DNA of 33,721 nt from Methanoregulaceae archaeon (GCA_018432765.1 JAHDSI010000079.1:1-33721), one strand, 5' to 3'; shown: positions 14,972 through 23,521, counted from the first letter of the stretch. Numbers and translations are program-made. Notes: generated by a model not told the origin, from the letters alone.

Positions 14972-16870
14972 TCACACCACCTCGGTATTCCAGGAAGACT
15001 CGCTGTCACGCCAGAAAGAGGCGATAGGAGTGAACGAACCGGTTCTTGTCGTACTGTACCCGCCGAGCCGGGTGATTGATTCCCTGTACTGCTGGGACTT
15101 CAGTACGCTGAGGATATCAGCGGTAGTAGAATCCTCCATTGAAGCGAGCGGAAATACCAGTTCGTATGATTCGTATCCGAGTGGCAGCCAGGAGAGACCG
15201 GTCTTATCGGCCGTTCTCTTCCGGCAGATTCCTGCATCGGCGCTGCCATTTCGTATTGCAGAAACCATGTTGTCTTCACTTCGCGCCTGGTTTTCGTAAC
15301 CGCTGATAGTCTCTGCCTGCACGGTGTTCTGGTCGAGAAGCATATCGAGAAGCATCCGTGCGGGGACCCAGGGTGGCCGGTTGATGAACCTGGCTCCATC
15401 GAGGTCTTCAATCTTCAGATTGTCCCTCGAGACGAGTCCAAGTTCAGCCTCGGCGACGGTCACTCGTATGAAGTCGTGACCGACTATCCGGGCAAGATGG
15501 TCCGTTCCTTCCCAGGTATCGGTACGTGGAAGGGTGACAGACGCTGCATGGCAGTTCTTCATCTGGAGGATCCGCAGGGCTCCTGCGGCCATGGTGTTGC
15601 AGCAGTGGAGGTGATAGCCGTTCGATGAGAGACGGTCACCCAGGAGATGTATGCATTCATCCCGGACCCCGCAGACGAGCAGCGTGTTGTCGACCTGCGA
15701 CGGAGGGCAGGTGATCCGGACCTGGATCTCTTCTCCGGCGTCGATGCCCTCATGGGAAGCCGGGATGCGGATGTAGCCATTCGACCGTACAAGGGACATC
15801 TGGACCCCGTTTCCCCTGGAATGGGGCATCACGCAGATCCTGTCACCTACCCTGGCGGCAGATACCTGGATGAACTCTTCGTAGCCGAGATCGGAGTGAA
15901 TCCGCTGGGCAAGATGCGCCCGCGTTGAAAAGAGCGGGTAGGGTGCGAGCCCCCACCACTCCAGGAGCCGGCTTGCGAATTCCCTGATGACGCATGCCGC
16001 AGCTATTGGAAATCCGGGGACACCGAAGACGGGTTTGTCCTCCAGGGACCCGAGCAACATCGGTGTACCGGGTTTCATGCCCACTCCATGGAAGAGGAGG
16101 TTCCCGCACGATGAGATCACCCATTCAAGCCAGTCCTTGGTCCCGGCAGATGAACCGCCGAACAGGACGACCACATCGTTGGCCTGTATCGCATGGCAGA
16201 GAGCTTCGGTGATAATCTCCGGATCGTCACGGGTAATGGGGTACCTGTGGCAGGTCGCTCCCATACCTGAGAAGTATTCCCGTGCAAAGAGCGTGTTGCT
16301 CTCGACGGCCGAACCCGGCTTTGGTTTCGCTCCGGCAGGCACGAGTTCGTCTCCAATGGGGATGAGCGCGATATGGACAGACACAGCGAGCAGGTTCGTG
16401 ATACCGTACGTCGCCAGCGCTCCGATATCGAAAGGCCGTATCACGTGATTGGGCGGGAGTATGAGTTCGCCCTGCCGTATATCCTCTCCTGCAGGCCGTA
16501 TGAACTGACCGGGAAATGCGGATTTCCGAATTGCACATCTCGTATCATCCCGCCAGACATCTTCGATCATGATGACGGCATCATAGCCATCCGGGACGAT
16601 CTGCCCGGTATTGACCTGGTAATAATTTTCAAGAGTAATGGGGTGCTGATCCGTGGCTCCCTTCGTATCCTCGCTCCGAACAGCGATGCCATCCATTGCT
16701 GCGAGATTTACCTCAGGGACCGGGTAGGGCGCATAGATGGGTTCGGCAGTCACTCTGCCTGTGGCATGCTCGATTGAAACACGCTCGGTCATCCCAATGG
16801 GAGGAAATACCTCCTTCATAATCCGGATAGCTTCGTCGTACTGAGTGAGCGAGAGATATCGTCGTTTCAT
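14972..16870 (-). CDS. moeA: MoeA molybdopterin molybdotransferase fused to a periplasmic-binding-like domain
   Basis: This 632-residue protein has MoeA as residues 1 to about 400: AAMDGIAVRSEDT, ALIPIGDELVPAG, VVLFGGSSAGTKDW and GVPGFPIAAA are the usual blocks. The remaining part (CGVRDECIHLLGDRL, GSADAGICRKRTA, SYELVFPLASMED) is the PBP-like domain often fused to archaeal MoeA. MoeA inserts molybdate or tungstate into adenylated molybdopterin; the fused domain may help choose or sense the oxyanion (inference). ATG 16870 (MKRRYLSLTQYDEA) fits homologs better than a TTG at 16918. It lacks a clear ribosome-binding site. It heads a three-gene operon, divergent from fdhD, with the palindrome at 16917-16940 about 46 bp upstream. 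Confidence 0.92.
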   Translation of the reverse strand: MKRRYLSLTQYDEAIRIMKEVFPPIGMTERVSIEHATGRVTAEPIYAPYPVPEVNLAAMDGIAVRSEDTKGATDQHPITLENYYQVNTGQIVPDGYDAVIMIEDVWRDDTRCAIRKSAFPGQFIRPAGEDIRQGELILPPNHVIRPFDIGALATYGITNLLAVSVHIALIPIGDELVPAGAKPKPGSAVESNTLFAREYFSGMGATCHRYPITRDDPEIITEALCHAIQANDVVVLFGGSSAGTKDWLEWVISSCGNLLFHGVGMKPGTPMLLGSLEDKPVFGVPGFPIAAACVIREFASRLLEWWGLAPYPLFSTRAHLAQRIHSDLGYEEFIQVSAARVGDRICVMPHSRGNGVQMSLVRSNGYIRIPASHEGIDAGEEIQVRITCPPSQVDNTLLVCGVRDECIHLLGDRLSSNGYHLHCCNTMAAGALRILQMKNCHAASVTLPRTDTWEGTDHLARIVGHDFIRVTVAEAELGLVSRDNLKIEDLDGARFINRPPWVPARMLLDMLLDQNTVQAETISGYENQARSEDNMVSAIRNGSADAGICRKRTADKTGLSWLPLGYESYELVFPLASMEDSTTADILSVLKSQQYRESITRLGGYSTTRTGSFTPIASFWRDSESSWNTEVV

Positions 16871-16916
16871 GTGAATGGTCCGGGGAGCCGGGACAGAGAG
16901 TTCAATGTCCCCGCGC

Positions 16917-16940
16917 AAATTAATAAAATATAATTAATTT
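16917..16940. promoter_or_regulatory. Candidate operator, AAATTAAT-N8-ATTAATTT, between moeA and fdhD
   Basis: This is a perfect inverted repeat with 8-bp arms and an 8-bp spacer, AAAATATA. It shares the core TTAAT-N8-ATTAA and a spacer ending in TATA with sites at 21318 and 31896. On the minus strand the spacer provides a TATA-like TTATATTTT about 50 bp before the moeA start, so a bound protein would compete with the transcription machinery. Further TTAAT/ATTAA half-sites follow to 16970. Confidence 0.6.
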
Positions 16941-17019
16941 CTCTATTAATTTAATTCTTTTTAATTTCCATGATACAGCCTCTGTCATTATGAATGCCGG
17001 GAAATAGACTGTCTTTCCC

Positions 17020-17898
17020 ATGTGGGGCCGTAAAATGCGGCAAAAGGCGACTCGGCAGTATTATCAGATGGAAACAATTATTTTTTCATGCATGACTAAT
17101 CGCACAAAAATTGAGGTTGCGGATGACGGAAACCCCCCGCTGACCCTCGAATACCAGGTCATGTCACTTGATGACGGCCGCCTCAATCCCAGGACCGTAA
17201 CTGTCTGCCGCGAAGATCCAGTCCGGCTTTTCGTAAACGGTCATCCTGTTGTGAGGCAGACGATGAGTCCGGATAACCTCGCGGAATTTGCCTGCGGCTA
17301 CCTGGTCAGCGAGGGTATCGTATCAGGAGCTGGCCAGATCGAGATGATCAGGATTGCATTCCCGGATGTTTCTGTAACGGTGACCGACTTTGATGATGGT
17401 GTTCTTCTCCGGCCCCATGAGACCACTTCATCGGGAGGTGTGGGGTATCCGTCAGAGATGCCCGGGAATGGCAGGAAGTTTGGTTCCAAAACATCTGTTC
17501 ACCGCGACACGATCTTTGCCGCGATGACATGCCTGAATGACTATGCCGTTTTATGGCGCGAGACGGGTGGGACTCATTGCACTGTCCTTTTCGATACCGA
17601 TGGCAGTGTGATCGCCCATGCCGAGGATATCGGGCGTCACAATTCTGTTGACAAGGTGATTGGAAAGGCGCTTCTCGCGGGGATTGATCCCGATCATACG
17701 TTCATCAGCTGTTCGGGGAGGATGCCGGCCGGCATGGTACGCAAGTTCTGGCGTTCCGGCATTCCCGTCGTCGTTACCAACAATGCTCCTTCGGCTGAAG
17801 GAATCGATCTCGCACGGGCGGTGAACATGACCCTGGCCGGGTTTGTCAGGCCACCGCGAATGGTCATCTACAGTGGTGCGGAACGAATCAGGTTCTGA
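17020..17898 (+). CDS. fdhD: FdhD, formate dehydrogenase sulfurtransferase accessory protein
   Basis: This 292-residue frame shows the FdhD core: EDPVRLFVNGHPVVRQTM, EFACGYLVSEGI, GGTHCTVLFD, HAEDIGRHNSVDKVIGKAL and SCSGRMPAGMVRKFW. FdhD transfers sulfur to the bis-pterin cofactor before insertion into formate dehydrogenase. Oddly, the loop that carries Cys-x-x-Cys in Escherichia coli FdhD (C121, C124) reads ETTSSGGVGYPSEMPG here (residues 134-149), without cysteine. The start is uncertain: ATGs at 17020, 17068 and 17092 all lack good ribosome-binding sites, and the last would give 268 residues. It is divergent from moeA and convergent with the TrmO-FmdE gene. Confidence 0.92.
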   Translation: MWGRKMRQKATRQYYQMETIIFSCMTNRTKIEVADDGNPPLTLEYQVMSLDDGRLNPRTVTVCREDPVRLFVNGHPVVRQTMSPDNLAEFACGYLVSEGIVSGAGQIEMIRIAFPDVSVTVTDFDDGVLLRPHETTSSGGVGYPSEMPGNGRKFGSKTSVHRDTIFAAMTCLNDYAVLWRETGGTHCTVLFDTDGSVIAHAEDIGRHNSVDKVIGKALLAGIDPDHTFISCSGRMPAGMVRKFWRSGIPVVVTNNAPSAEGIDLARAVNMTLAGFVRPPRMVIYSGAERIRF

Positions 17899-17909
17899 TC
17901 GGACGTGTG

Positions 17910-18779
17910 TTATTCAGAAGATGGCCTGCACTCAAGGGAAAAGAGGCTCTCCTCGTCTGCAGCGAAGACCGCATCCGGCTCCCGATCTCCAGATCGTACA
18001 GAAAAAATGCAGATTCTCTCCGAAAAGAAAAATTTTACCTGGTTCATGGAAGCCTGGCGGTCCCGGAGACCGGTCAGGCGAATTCTCCGGTTTCCGGGGC
18101 GGGCACCCGTGATGCCTATGATCGCGTCCGCCAGGCAGGGATCAGTGCCGGGATCGACCGAGATGTCGGATCTCCGGAGGTCCCCGTCAACCAGCCCGGA
18201 CGCTTTCTCTGCAATTCGCACAGCCATGGCAGCTCCCGTGCACCATTCCCCGTGGTAGTTTACAGCCTCCCGGATCAGGCTTTCCCGGTACCGGAAAGGC
18301 CCCATCTTCCGGATCTTCTCTGTCCGGTCATGGGTCGTGGCAGCGAAGACCGCATCCCACCCAGGCTGGTAGGGCTTGATATCCAGTACCGGTGTTCCAT
18401 CGATGAGATCGAGGTTATCGACCTCGAGGATCCCTGCATCGCGTTTTTTTACCAGCCGGATTATGCTGAAGGATATGGGGTTCGGCCGATCTGGTGACCG
18501 GAGTGCAAAAACACCTTTTTCTGGCAGATCGGAAGAGACCTTTCGGGCCCGGGCCTTCAGGAGGTCCCTTCTCCCCTGGTGCATCCAGCAGAGAAGGACC
18601 AGGTGGGAGTTGAATTCGATCCCGCCAAGTGCTTCCCGGTATTCAGGCAAGATCTCAATCTGCCCTGCCACTCCCTGCAGTGGCATCTCCGACCGCTCCT
18701 TCACAGGCGAACGGATGACTCCGACGGGGACAAGCTCGGGTTTTTCACGGCAATATTTATCCAGGCCACCGGCAGTCAT
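17910..18779 (-). CDS. TrmO-like (TsaA) domain fused to an FmdE-like domain
   Basis: Residues 1 to about 155 of this 289-residue protein are a TrmO/TsaA domain: VGVIRSPV, RSPDRPNPISFSIIRL and LIDGTPVLDIKPYQPGWD. In bacteria this domain methylates t6A37 of tRNA. Residues about 163-289 read as an FmdE domain: REAVNYHGEWCTGAAMAVRI (the FHGH-x-x-PG helix) and DPCLADAIIGITGARPGN (the C-x-x-DAI-x-x-x-TG segment). The next gene downstream of it in the same region is a full FmdE protein, upstream at 19430 on the same strand, 15 bp away. The fusion and setting suggest a metal or cofactor role rather than, or besides, tRNA modification (inference). The stop is 12 bp from the convergent fdhD stop. Confidence 0.8.
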   Translation of the reverse strand: MTAGGLDKYCREKPELVPVGVIRSPVKERSEMPLQGVAGQIEILPEYREALGGIEFNSHLVLLCWMHQGRRDLLKARARKVSSDLPEKGVFALRSPDRPNPISFSIIRLVKKRDAGILEVDNLDLIDGTPVLDIKPYQPGWDAVFAATTHDRTEKIRKMGPFRYRESLIREAVNYHGEWCTGAAMAVRIAEKASGLVDGDLRRSDISVDPGTDPCLADAIIGITGARPGNRRIRLTGLRDRQASMNQVKFFFSERICIFSVRSGDREPDAVFAADEESLFSLECRPSSE

Positions 18780-18794
18780 GATATGTGGTTGTTG

Positions 18795-19430
18795 TCAGCA
18801 CGACTCATAATAGGACAGGCTGCCGCATCCGGCACAGATATCCCCTTCCATCAGGTTTTTCGGGATCTGTTCGCCGCAGGAGGGACAGGTTGCCGATTGC
18901 CACTTCTTCTTATGAGTGACTTTCATCCTGATACATTCATGTGAAAGGACGTTCCTCTGTGCAGTGAGTATCTCGTCCACAAGCTGGCGCTTCATGTATG
19001 CGGGCTTGAAATCAGGGCGGTTGTCAAACCAGGCTGCATAGACGGGATATTTTTCGAGTTTTTTCCGGTCGATGTACACCCTCACCCCTTCTGCGTACTC
19101 TTTGGCAGTGAAGGGTGTCAGCGTGATGGCGAATTTCCCGATAGGAAGGACCTGGAGCTGGTGGTTTCCGACTGTCGCGTGCATGATCACCTGGGGGGCG
19201 TCCGGCAGGCACTTGTAGCTCTCGCATGTGACGAAAATCTTGTCGGCGGGTGTCTTCCCGATGAGATCGAGGGCGTAGTCCACCATGAAGACCCCGATCA
19301 GGATTCCGGGGGCGGCATAGGTATGAAAATCAATACATCTCCTGAAATAATCCTGTAAATGCGGATCTATTCCAAGTGCCACAAGGCGCTCGCAGACGTC
19401 CTCGTTGCTATACTCAGGTATCTGTTGCAT
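18795..19430 (-). CDS. FmdE-family protein with C-terminal zinc ribbon (copy 1)
   Basis: This 211-residue protein has an FmdE domain: IDFHTYAAPGILIGVFMVDYA (the FHxxxxPG helix), CLPDAPQVIMHATVGNHQL and VLPIGKFAITLTP. It ends with a zinc ribbon, C182-P-S-C185 and C199-A-G-C202. FmdE proteins are often encoded with formylmethanofuran dehydrogenase and bind metal; they are not confirmed catalytic subunits and may be chaperones. The segment that reads GCT in copy 2 is HAT here, so a conserved Cys is absent. It probably forms an operon with the TrmO-FmdE gene 15 bp downstream. There is no ribosome-binding site at ATG 19430, so a leaderless start is possible. Confidence 0.87.
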   Translation of the reverse strand: MQQIPEYSNEDVCERLVALGIDPHLQDYFRRCIDFHTYAAPGILIGVFMVDYALDLIGKTPADKIFVTCESYKCLPDAPQVIMHATVGNHQLQVLPIGKFAITLTPFTAKEYAEGVRVYIDRKKLEKYPVYAAWFDNRPDFKPAYMKRQLVDEILTAQRNVLSHECIRMKVTHKKKWQSATCPSCGEQIPKNLMEGDICAGCGSLSYYESC

Positions 19431-19684
19431 GGAAAAATATCAACGAAAAACAGTAAATAATTTCCTGTTGTAGATTAATTTTCATTAATTGAGTGATTCA
19501 CATGGATGCCGGAAGGATAATCCCGATGATATGTCCTTCCCGATGGTTTTTCCTCTATGCAGGTGACCTGTGAATCTACCAGGACCGATGGATGTGTTGA
19601 CTCTATGGAATTTTTTCAGAAACAGAAGACGCGTGACGATGCCGATGAGGATTTGATGAACAGGCACACTAAGGAGGACGGAAT
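19431..19684. promoter_or_regulatory. Divergent control region between fmdE copy 1 and the DUF364 gene
   Basis: This 254-bp region has two inverted repeats: AACAG-N11-CTGTT at 19449-19469 and TTAAT-TTTC-ATTAA at 19475-19488. The second has the same half-sites as the candidate operators elsewhere but a spacer of four bases rather than eight. AAGGAGGA at 19671-19678 is the ribosome-binding site that fixes the TTG start of the DUF364 gene. Confidence 0.4.
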
Positions 19685-20434
19685 TTGACGATAATAGAGG
19701 ATCTGCTTGGTTCTCTTGACCACGATGCGCCGGTACGGTCCGTGATCGTGGGAGCACACTGGACGATGGTCTGCAGCCGGCATTGCGGCCTGGCTACGGT
19801 CATCCAGCCATCTATTCCGCATGATGACCACACGATTGTCCACGATTCAGGTCACCTACACGAGAAGAGCGCACGTGAACTGGCGGAGCTCGCCCGCTCC
19901 GAAAATCCGCTGGAAGCCGGTATCGGTATAGCGGCAATCAATTCGCTCCTCGATATCGACGAAAGCCGGGCTGTTGAAATCAATGCATCCGAGGTCCTGG
20001 CAGAACATGGGCGTGACAAAAACGTGGCGCTTGTGGGACACTTTCCCTTCATCCCCCGGCTGAAAAAGGCCGCCGGCAACCTGTGGGTGATCGAACTCCG
20101 TCCCAGCGGAGATGATTATCCCGCGCATAGCGCCCGGGAGCTTATCCCGAAGGCAGATGTAGTCGCCCTTACGGGAAGCGCCATAATAAACCATACGCTT
20201 GACGGGCTGCTGGAACTCTGCCGACCGGACGCGCTCGTCGTCGTCCTCGGTCCAAGCACCCCCCTTTCACGGGTCATGTGCGAGCATGGGGCAGATATCA
20301 TTGCCGGTTCACGCATTGTCGACGAGGAAACCGTAATGCACTATGTCGCCCAGGGCGCAAACTTCCAGCAGATGGACGGTGTCCGAAAGATTACATTCTC
20401 CCGGATCAGCCATGAGGGAAAATTTCACCCGTGA
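19685..20434 (+). CDS. DUF364 putative heavy-metal chelation protein
   Basis: This 249-residue protein matches the DUF4213/DUF364 architecture. An N-terminal enolase-like half holds ARELAELARSENPLEAGIG and IAAINSLLDID. A Rossmann-like C-terminal half (about 130-240) holds KNVALVGHFPFIPRLKK, ADVVALTGSAIINHTLDGLL and VVVLGPSTPLSRVMCEHGAD. The family has been proposed to chelate metals or modify cofactors in anaerobes; no activity is proven. The start is TTG 19685, supported by a perfect AAGGAGGA six bases upstream. It sits between two FmdE genes in a Mo/W enzyme region, so a Mo/W-related role is a reasonable inference. Confidence 0.85.
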   Translation: MTIIEDLLGSLDHDAPVRSVIVGAHWTMVCSRHCGLATVIQPSIPHDDHTIVHDSGHLHEKSARELAELARSENPLEAGIGIAAINSLLDIDESRAVEINASEVLAEHGRDKNVALVGHFPFIPRLKKAAGNLWVIELRPSGDDYPAHSARELIPKADVVALTGSAIINHTLDGLLELCRPDALVVVLGPSTPLSRVMCEHGADIIAGSRIVDEETVMHYVAQGANFQQMDGVRKITFSRISHEGKFHP

Positions 20435-20575
20435 GGAAAATCCCGGCACGATTGAACCCTGTTATAGGACAGGAAAATCCGGTTTCATGTGTGCCAGCGT
20501 GGAACAGGGCCATCTGGATGGTATCACGGATCTATTTTTCGGGGAATTTTTTTCGTATCCCCCCGGGAGATGAAT

Positions 20576-21211
20576 CTACATCACCTGGTAATATGACATT
20601 GAACCACAGCCCCTGCAGATGCCGTCTTCAATCATGCTGTCCGGGACCATCTCCCCGCAGTTGTTACAGCGGGCCGACTCCCATGACTGCTTGGGCGGGA
20701 CTTTAACCCTGACATGCTGGAACGACAGGATATCCCTGCCGGCACTGAGAATCTCATCGATCAAGGGAAAGATCATCGTCTGGCTCCTGAATTCCGGGCT
20801 GTGAGTATACCATGAATTGATGATCCTGAACTTTTTCAGCTTATCCGCATCCACGTACACACGTATACCTTCGGTAACGGCGTCACCTGACGATCGGTTC
20901 ATCGTGAGGGCGAACTTCCCGACAGGGACCACCTGGAGGCGGTGGTTGCCGAACGTGCAGCCGGCAATTACCTGGACAGGGTCAGGCACGCACCGGTATG
21001 TTTCCGTGATCGCGTAGAGACGTTCGCCAGGCTGTGCATCAAGGAGTTCAAGGGCATAGTCCACCATGAAGACACTGATAAAAATCCCCGGTGCGGTTAC
21101 GCCATGAAACCGGATACACGATGTAAACTGTCCCTGAAGCCGGGGTGGGATTCCATACGCATCCATGCTTTCACGGAGATCCAGGAAGCGGGCAGCCCTC
21201 GGGAATTGCAT
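20576..21211 (-). CDS. FmdE-family protein with C-terminal zinc ribbon (copy 2)
   Basis: This 211-residue paralog of the protein at 18795-19430 has the same length and layout. It shows IRFHGVTAPGIFISVFMVDYA, CVPDPVQVIAGCTFGNHRL, VVPVGKFALTMNR and a zinc ribbon C182-N-N-C185 / C200-R-G-C (C199 or C200 depending on alignment). It keeps the FHG and GCT residues that copy 1 has lost, so it is closer to classical FmdE. It is divergent from fdhA1. No ribosome-binding site precedes ATG 21211, and a TTAATAAAAA box lies about 25-35 bp upstream, consistent with a leaderless transcript. A role in metal or cofactor delivery to Fwd or Fdh is inferred. Confidence 0.87.
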   Translation of the reverse strand: MQFPRAARFLDLRESMDAYGIPPRLQGQFTSCIRFHGVTAPGIFISVFMVDYALELLDAQPGERLYAITETYRCVPDPVQVIAGCTFGNHRLQVVPVGKFALTMNRSSGDAVTEGIRVYVDADKLKKFRIINSWYTHSPEFRSQTMIFPLIDEILSAGRDILSFQHVRVKVPPKQSWESARCNNCGEMVPDSMIEDGICRGCGSMSYYQVM

Positions 21212-21317
21212 GATTAAAAAAGGATGTGTTTTTTATTAAGGATTTGGAAGTTGAGGGATTCCGGACGTAACGGTAAGCAGATATTTTCCGGAGAAACCTC
21301 AAATATAGGTGAGAATT

Positions 21318-21339
21318 TGTTAATAATTTATAATTAACA
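21318..21339. promoter_or_regulatory. Candidate operator, TGTTAAT-N8-ATTAACA, between fmdE copy 2 and fdhA1
   Basis: This is a perfect inverted repeat with 7-bp arms and spacer AATTTATA. Twenty bases of it (21321-21340) match the site at 31897-31916 at 19 positions. A further half-site ATTAACTGTAA lies near 21382-21392, echoing ATTAACAGTAA at 21333-21343. The fdhA1 TATA box is probably TTTTTATAATT near 21359-21369, placing the palindrome just upstream of the promoter. Confidence 0.6.
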
Positions 21340-21451
21340 GTAAAGGTAATCCAGTAAATTTTTATAATTGATTGACTTTTTATTAACTGTAACCAAAAAT
21401 TAAACAGATTTCTAAAACTATTCAGAAATTTTCTGTTCCAATGGTGAGTAA

Positions 21452-23521
21452 ATGACCGTAGAAAGCAAAGAATTAAAGTACGTTCCCACCACGTGCCCCT
21501 ACTGCGGTGTAGGGTGCGCTCTGAACCTGGTGGTGAATAATGGAAAGGTTGTTGGGGTAGAACCCAACAAGCGATCCCCGGTAAACGAGGGCAAACTCTG
21601 TCCCAAGGGGATGACCTGCTGGGAACATGTCCACAGCCCTGACCGGTTAACAAAACCGAAGATCAAGAAGAACGGCAAGTTCGTGGACGCAACCTGGGAC
21701 GAGGCAATCGACCTGATCGCAAAGAAGTTCAAGGAGATCTCGGACAAGCATGGTCCTAAGGCACTTGGCTTCCAGAGTTCGTGCCGTACCGTAAACGAGG
21801 ACTGCTACGCCCTTCAGAAGTTTGCACGGTGTGCGTTTTTGACAAACAATGTCGATAACTGCGCCCGTATCTGCCACGGACCCTCGGTTGCGGGGCTTTC
21901 GCTCTCGTTTGGGTCTGGTGCGGCAACCAATCCCTTCGAGGACGTCTTAAATGCCGATCTCATCGTCATGTGGGGTTCCAATGCATTCGAGGCTCACCCG
22001 CTCGCCGGGCGTCGCGTCATTCAGGCCAAGAAGAGAGGAATTCCGATTATCGTCGTCGATCCGAGGTACAGTGCGACTGCGAGGCTTGCTGACGACTGGA
22101 TACAGTTCAACCCTTCGACCCATATCGCGCTCGCGAACTCCATGATGTACTGGATCATCAAGGAAGGCCTCGAGAACAAGGCCTTCATTGCTGAACGCAC
22201 CAAGGGATTCGACGACCTCAAGGCGATGGTCGAGAAGTACGCCGATGCCGAGGAGATCCACGGTGTCCCGCTCGAGAAGGTCAAGGACCTCGCCCGCAAG
22301 TATGCCCGGGCAAAGAACGCCGTGATCATCTACTGTCTCGGTATCACCGAGCTGACCACCGGTACCGACAATGTCCGTTCGATGGGCAACCTTTCTCTCC
22401 TGACCGGCAATGTGGGCCGTCCTGGTGTCGGTGTCAACCCGCTCCGCGGCCAGAACAACGTGCAGGGCGCATGCGACATGGGCGCGTACCCGAACGTCTA
22501 TTCAGGGTACCAGGCCGTCGCAGTTCCCGAGAACCGTGCGAAAATGGAGAAGCTCTGGTTCCTGAAGGAAGGTTCGCTGCCGGACTGGTATGGTTCGACC
22601 CTGACCGAACAGATCAATGAAGCCGGAAACCCGGTCAAGGCCATGTACTTCATGGGCTTGAACCCTGTCGTGTCGTACCCCGACTCAAACCACGTCATGC
22701 GCCAGCTTGAGAAGCTCGACTTCTGTGTCATGCAGGACATCTTCTGGAACGAGAGTTGCGAGTATGCAGACGTTGTCCTGCCAGGCACCTGCTTTGCCGA
22801 AAAGGACGGGACGTTCACGAGTGGCGAGAGGCGTATCAACCGCGTCCGGAAAGCCGTCGACGGTCCCGGCGAGGCGAAGTATGACTGGGAGATCATCGCC
22901 ATGATCGCAAAGAAACTCGGTCTCAAGGGCTTTGACTGGAAGACTGCAGAGGATGTCTGGGACGACCTGCGTGCATGCACTCCCTCGATGTTCGGGTGCA
23001 CGTATGAAAAGCTTGGGAAGCCCGAGTCCGTGCACTGGCCATGCCCGGCGGTTGACCACCCCGGTACACCGATCCTCCATGTCGGGAAGTTCTCGGCAGC
23101 GGATGGAAAGGGCACCATGTTCGGCCTCGAGTACCGTGAACCGGCAGAAGTCGCGGATGCCGAGTACCCGTTCACGCTCATGACCGGGCGTGTGATATTC
23201 CACTACCACACAAGGACCCAGACTGGTCGCGCCAAACAGCTGCACTATGAAGTGCCCGAGTCCTACATCCAGGTCAACACACTCGATGCGAAGAAACTGG
23301 GCATCAAGGAGGGTGAGAAGATCAAGGTATCAAGTCGACGTGGTGAGATCGAGACGCTTGCCCGGATATCCGACGATGTTGCACCAGGCGTTACCTACAT
23401 GTCCATGCATTTCCACAAAGGGGCAAACACCCTGACCAACACCGCGCTTGATCCCCTCTCCAAGATGCCGGAGCTGAAGCACTGTGCTATAAAGATCGAG
23501 AAGATTGAGGGGGCGAAGTAA
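21452..23521 (+). CDS. fdhA: F420-dependent formate dehydrogenase alpha subunit, copy 1
   Basis: This 689-residue molybdopterin oxidoreductase oxidises formate to CO2. The [4Fe-4S] ligands are C15-x2-C18-x3-C22 and C50 (TTCPYCGVGC, GKLCPKG). The active-site Cys141-His142 lies in NCARICHGPSVAG, so this is a cysteine and not a selenocysteine enzyme. The late blocks LMTGRVIFHYHTRTQTGR and GVTYMSMHFHKGANTLTN form the C-terminal pterin-binding domain. ATG 21452 follows GGTGAG. fdhB starts directly at the fdhA stop. It is highly similar to the second copy at 24837, so the pair looks like a tandem duplication. The candidate operator at 21318 lies about 110 bp upstream. Confidence 0.96.
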   Translation: MTVESKELKYVPTTCPYCGVGCALNLVVNNGKVVGVEPNKRSPVNEGKLCPKGMTCWEHVHSPDRLTKPKIKKNGKFVDATWDEAIDLIAKKFKEISDKHGPKALGFQSSCRTVNEDCYALQKFARCAFLTNNVDNCARICHGPSVAGLSLSFGSGAATNPFEDVLNADLIVMWGSNAFEAHPLAGRRVIQAKKRGIPIIVVDPRYSATARLADDWIQFNPSTHIALANSMMYWIIKEGLENKAFIAERTKGFDDLKAMVEKYADAEEIHGVPLEKVKDLARKYARAKNAVIIYCLGITELTTGTDNVRSMGNLSLLTGNVGRPGVGVNPLRGQNNVQGACDMGAYPNVYSGYQAVAVPENRAKMEKLWFLKEGSLPDWYGSTLTEQINEAGNPVKAMYFMGLNPVVSYPDSNHVMRQLEKLDFCVMQDIFWNESCEYADVVLPGTCFAEKDGTFTSGERRINRVRKAVDGPGEAKYDWEIIAMIAKKLGLKGFDWKTAEDVWDDLRACTPSMFGCTYEKLGKPESVHWPCPAVDHPGTPILHVGKFSAADGKGTMFGLEYREPAEVADAEYPFTLMTGRVIFHYHTRTQTGRAKQLHYEVPESYIQVNTLDAKKLGIKEGEKIKVSSRRGEIETLARISDDVAPGVTYMSMHFHKGANTLTNTALDPLSKMPELKHCAIKIEKIEGAK

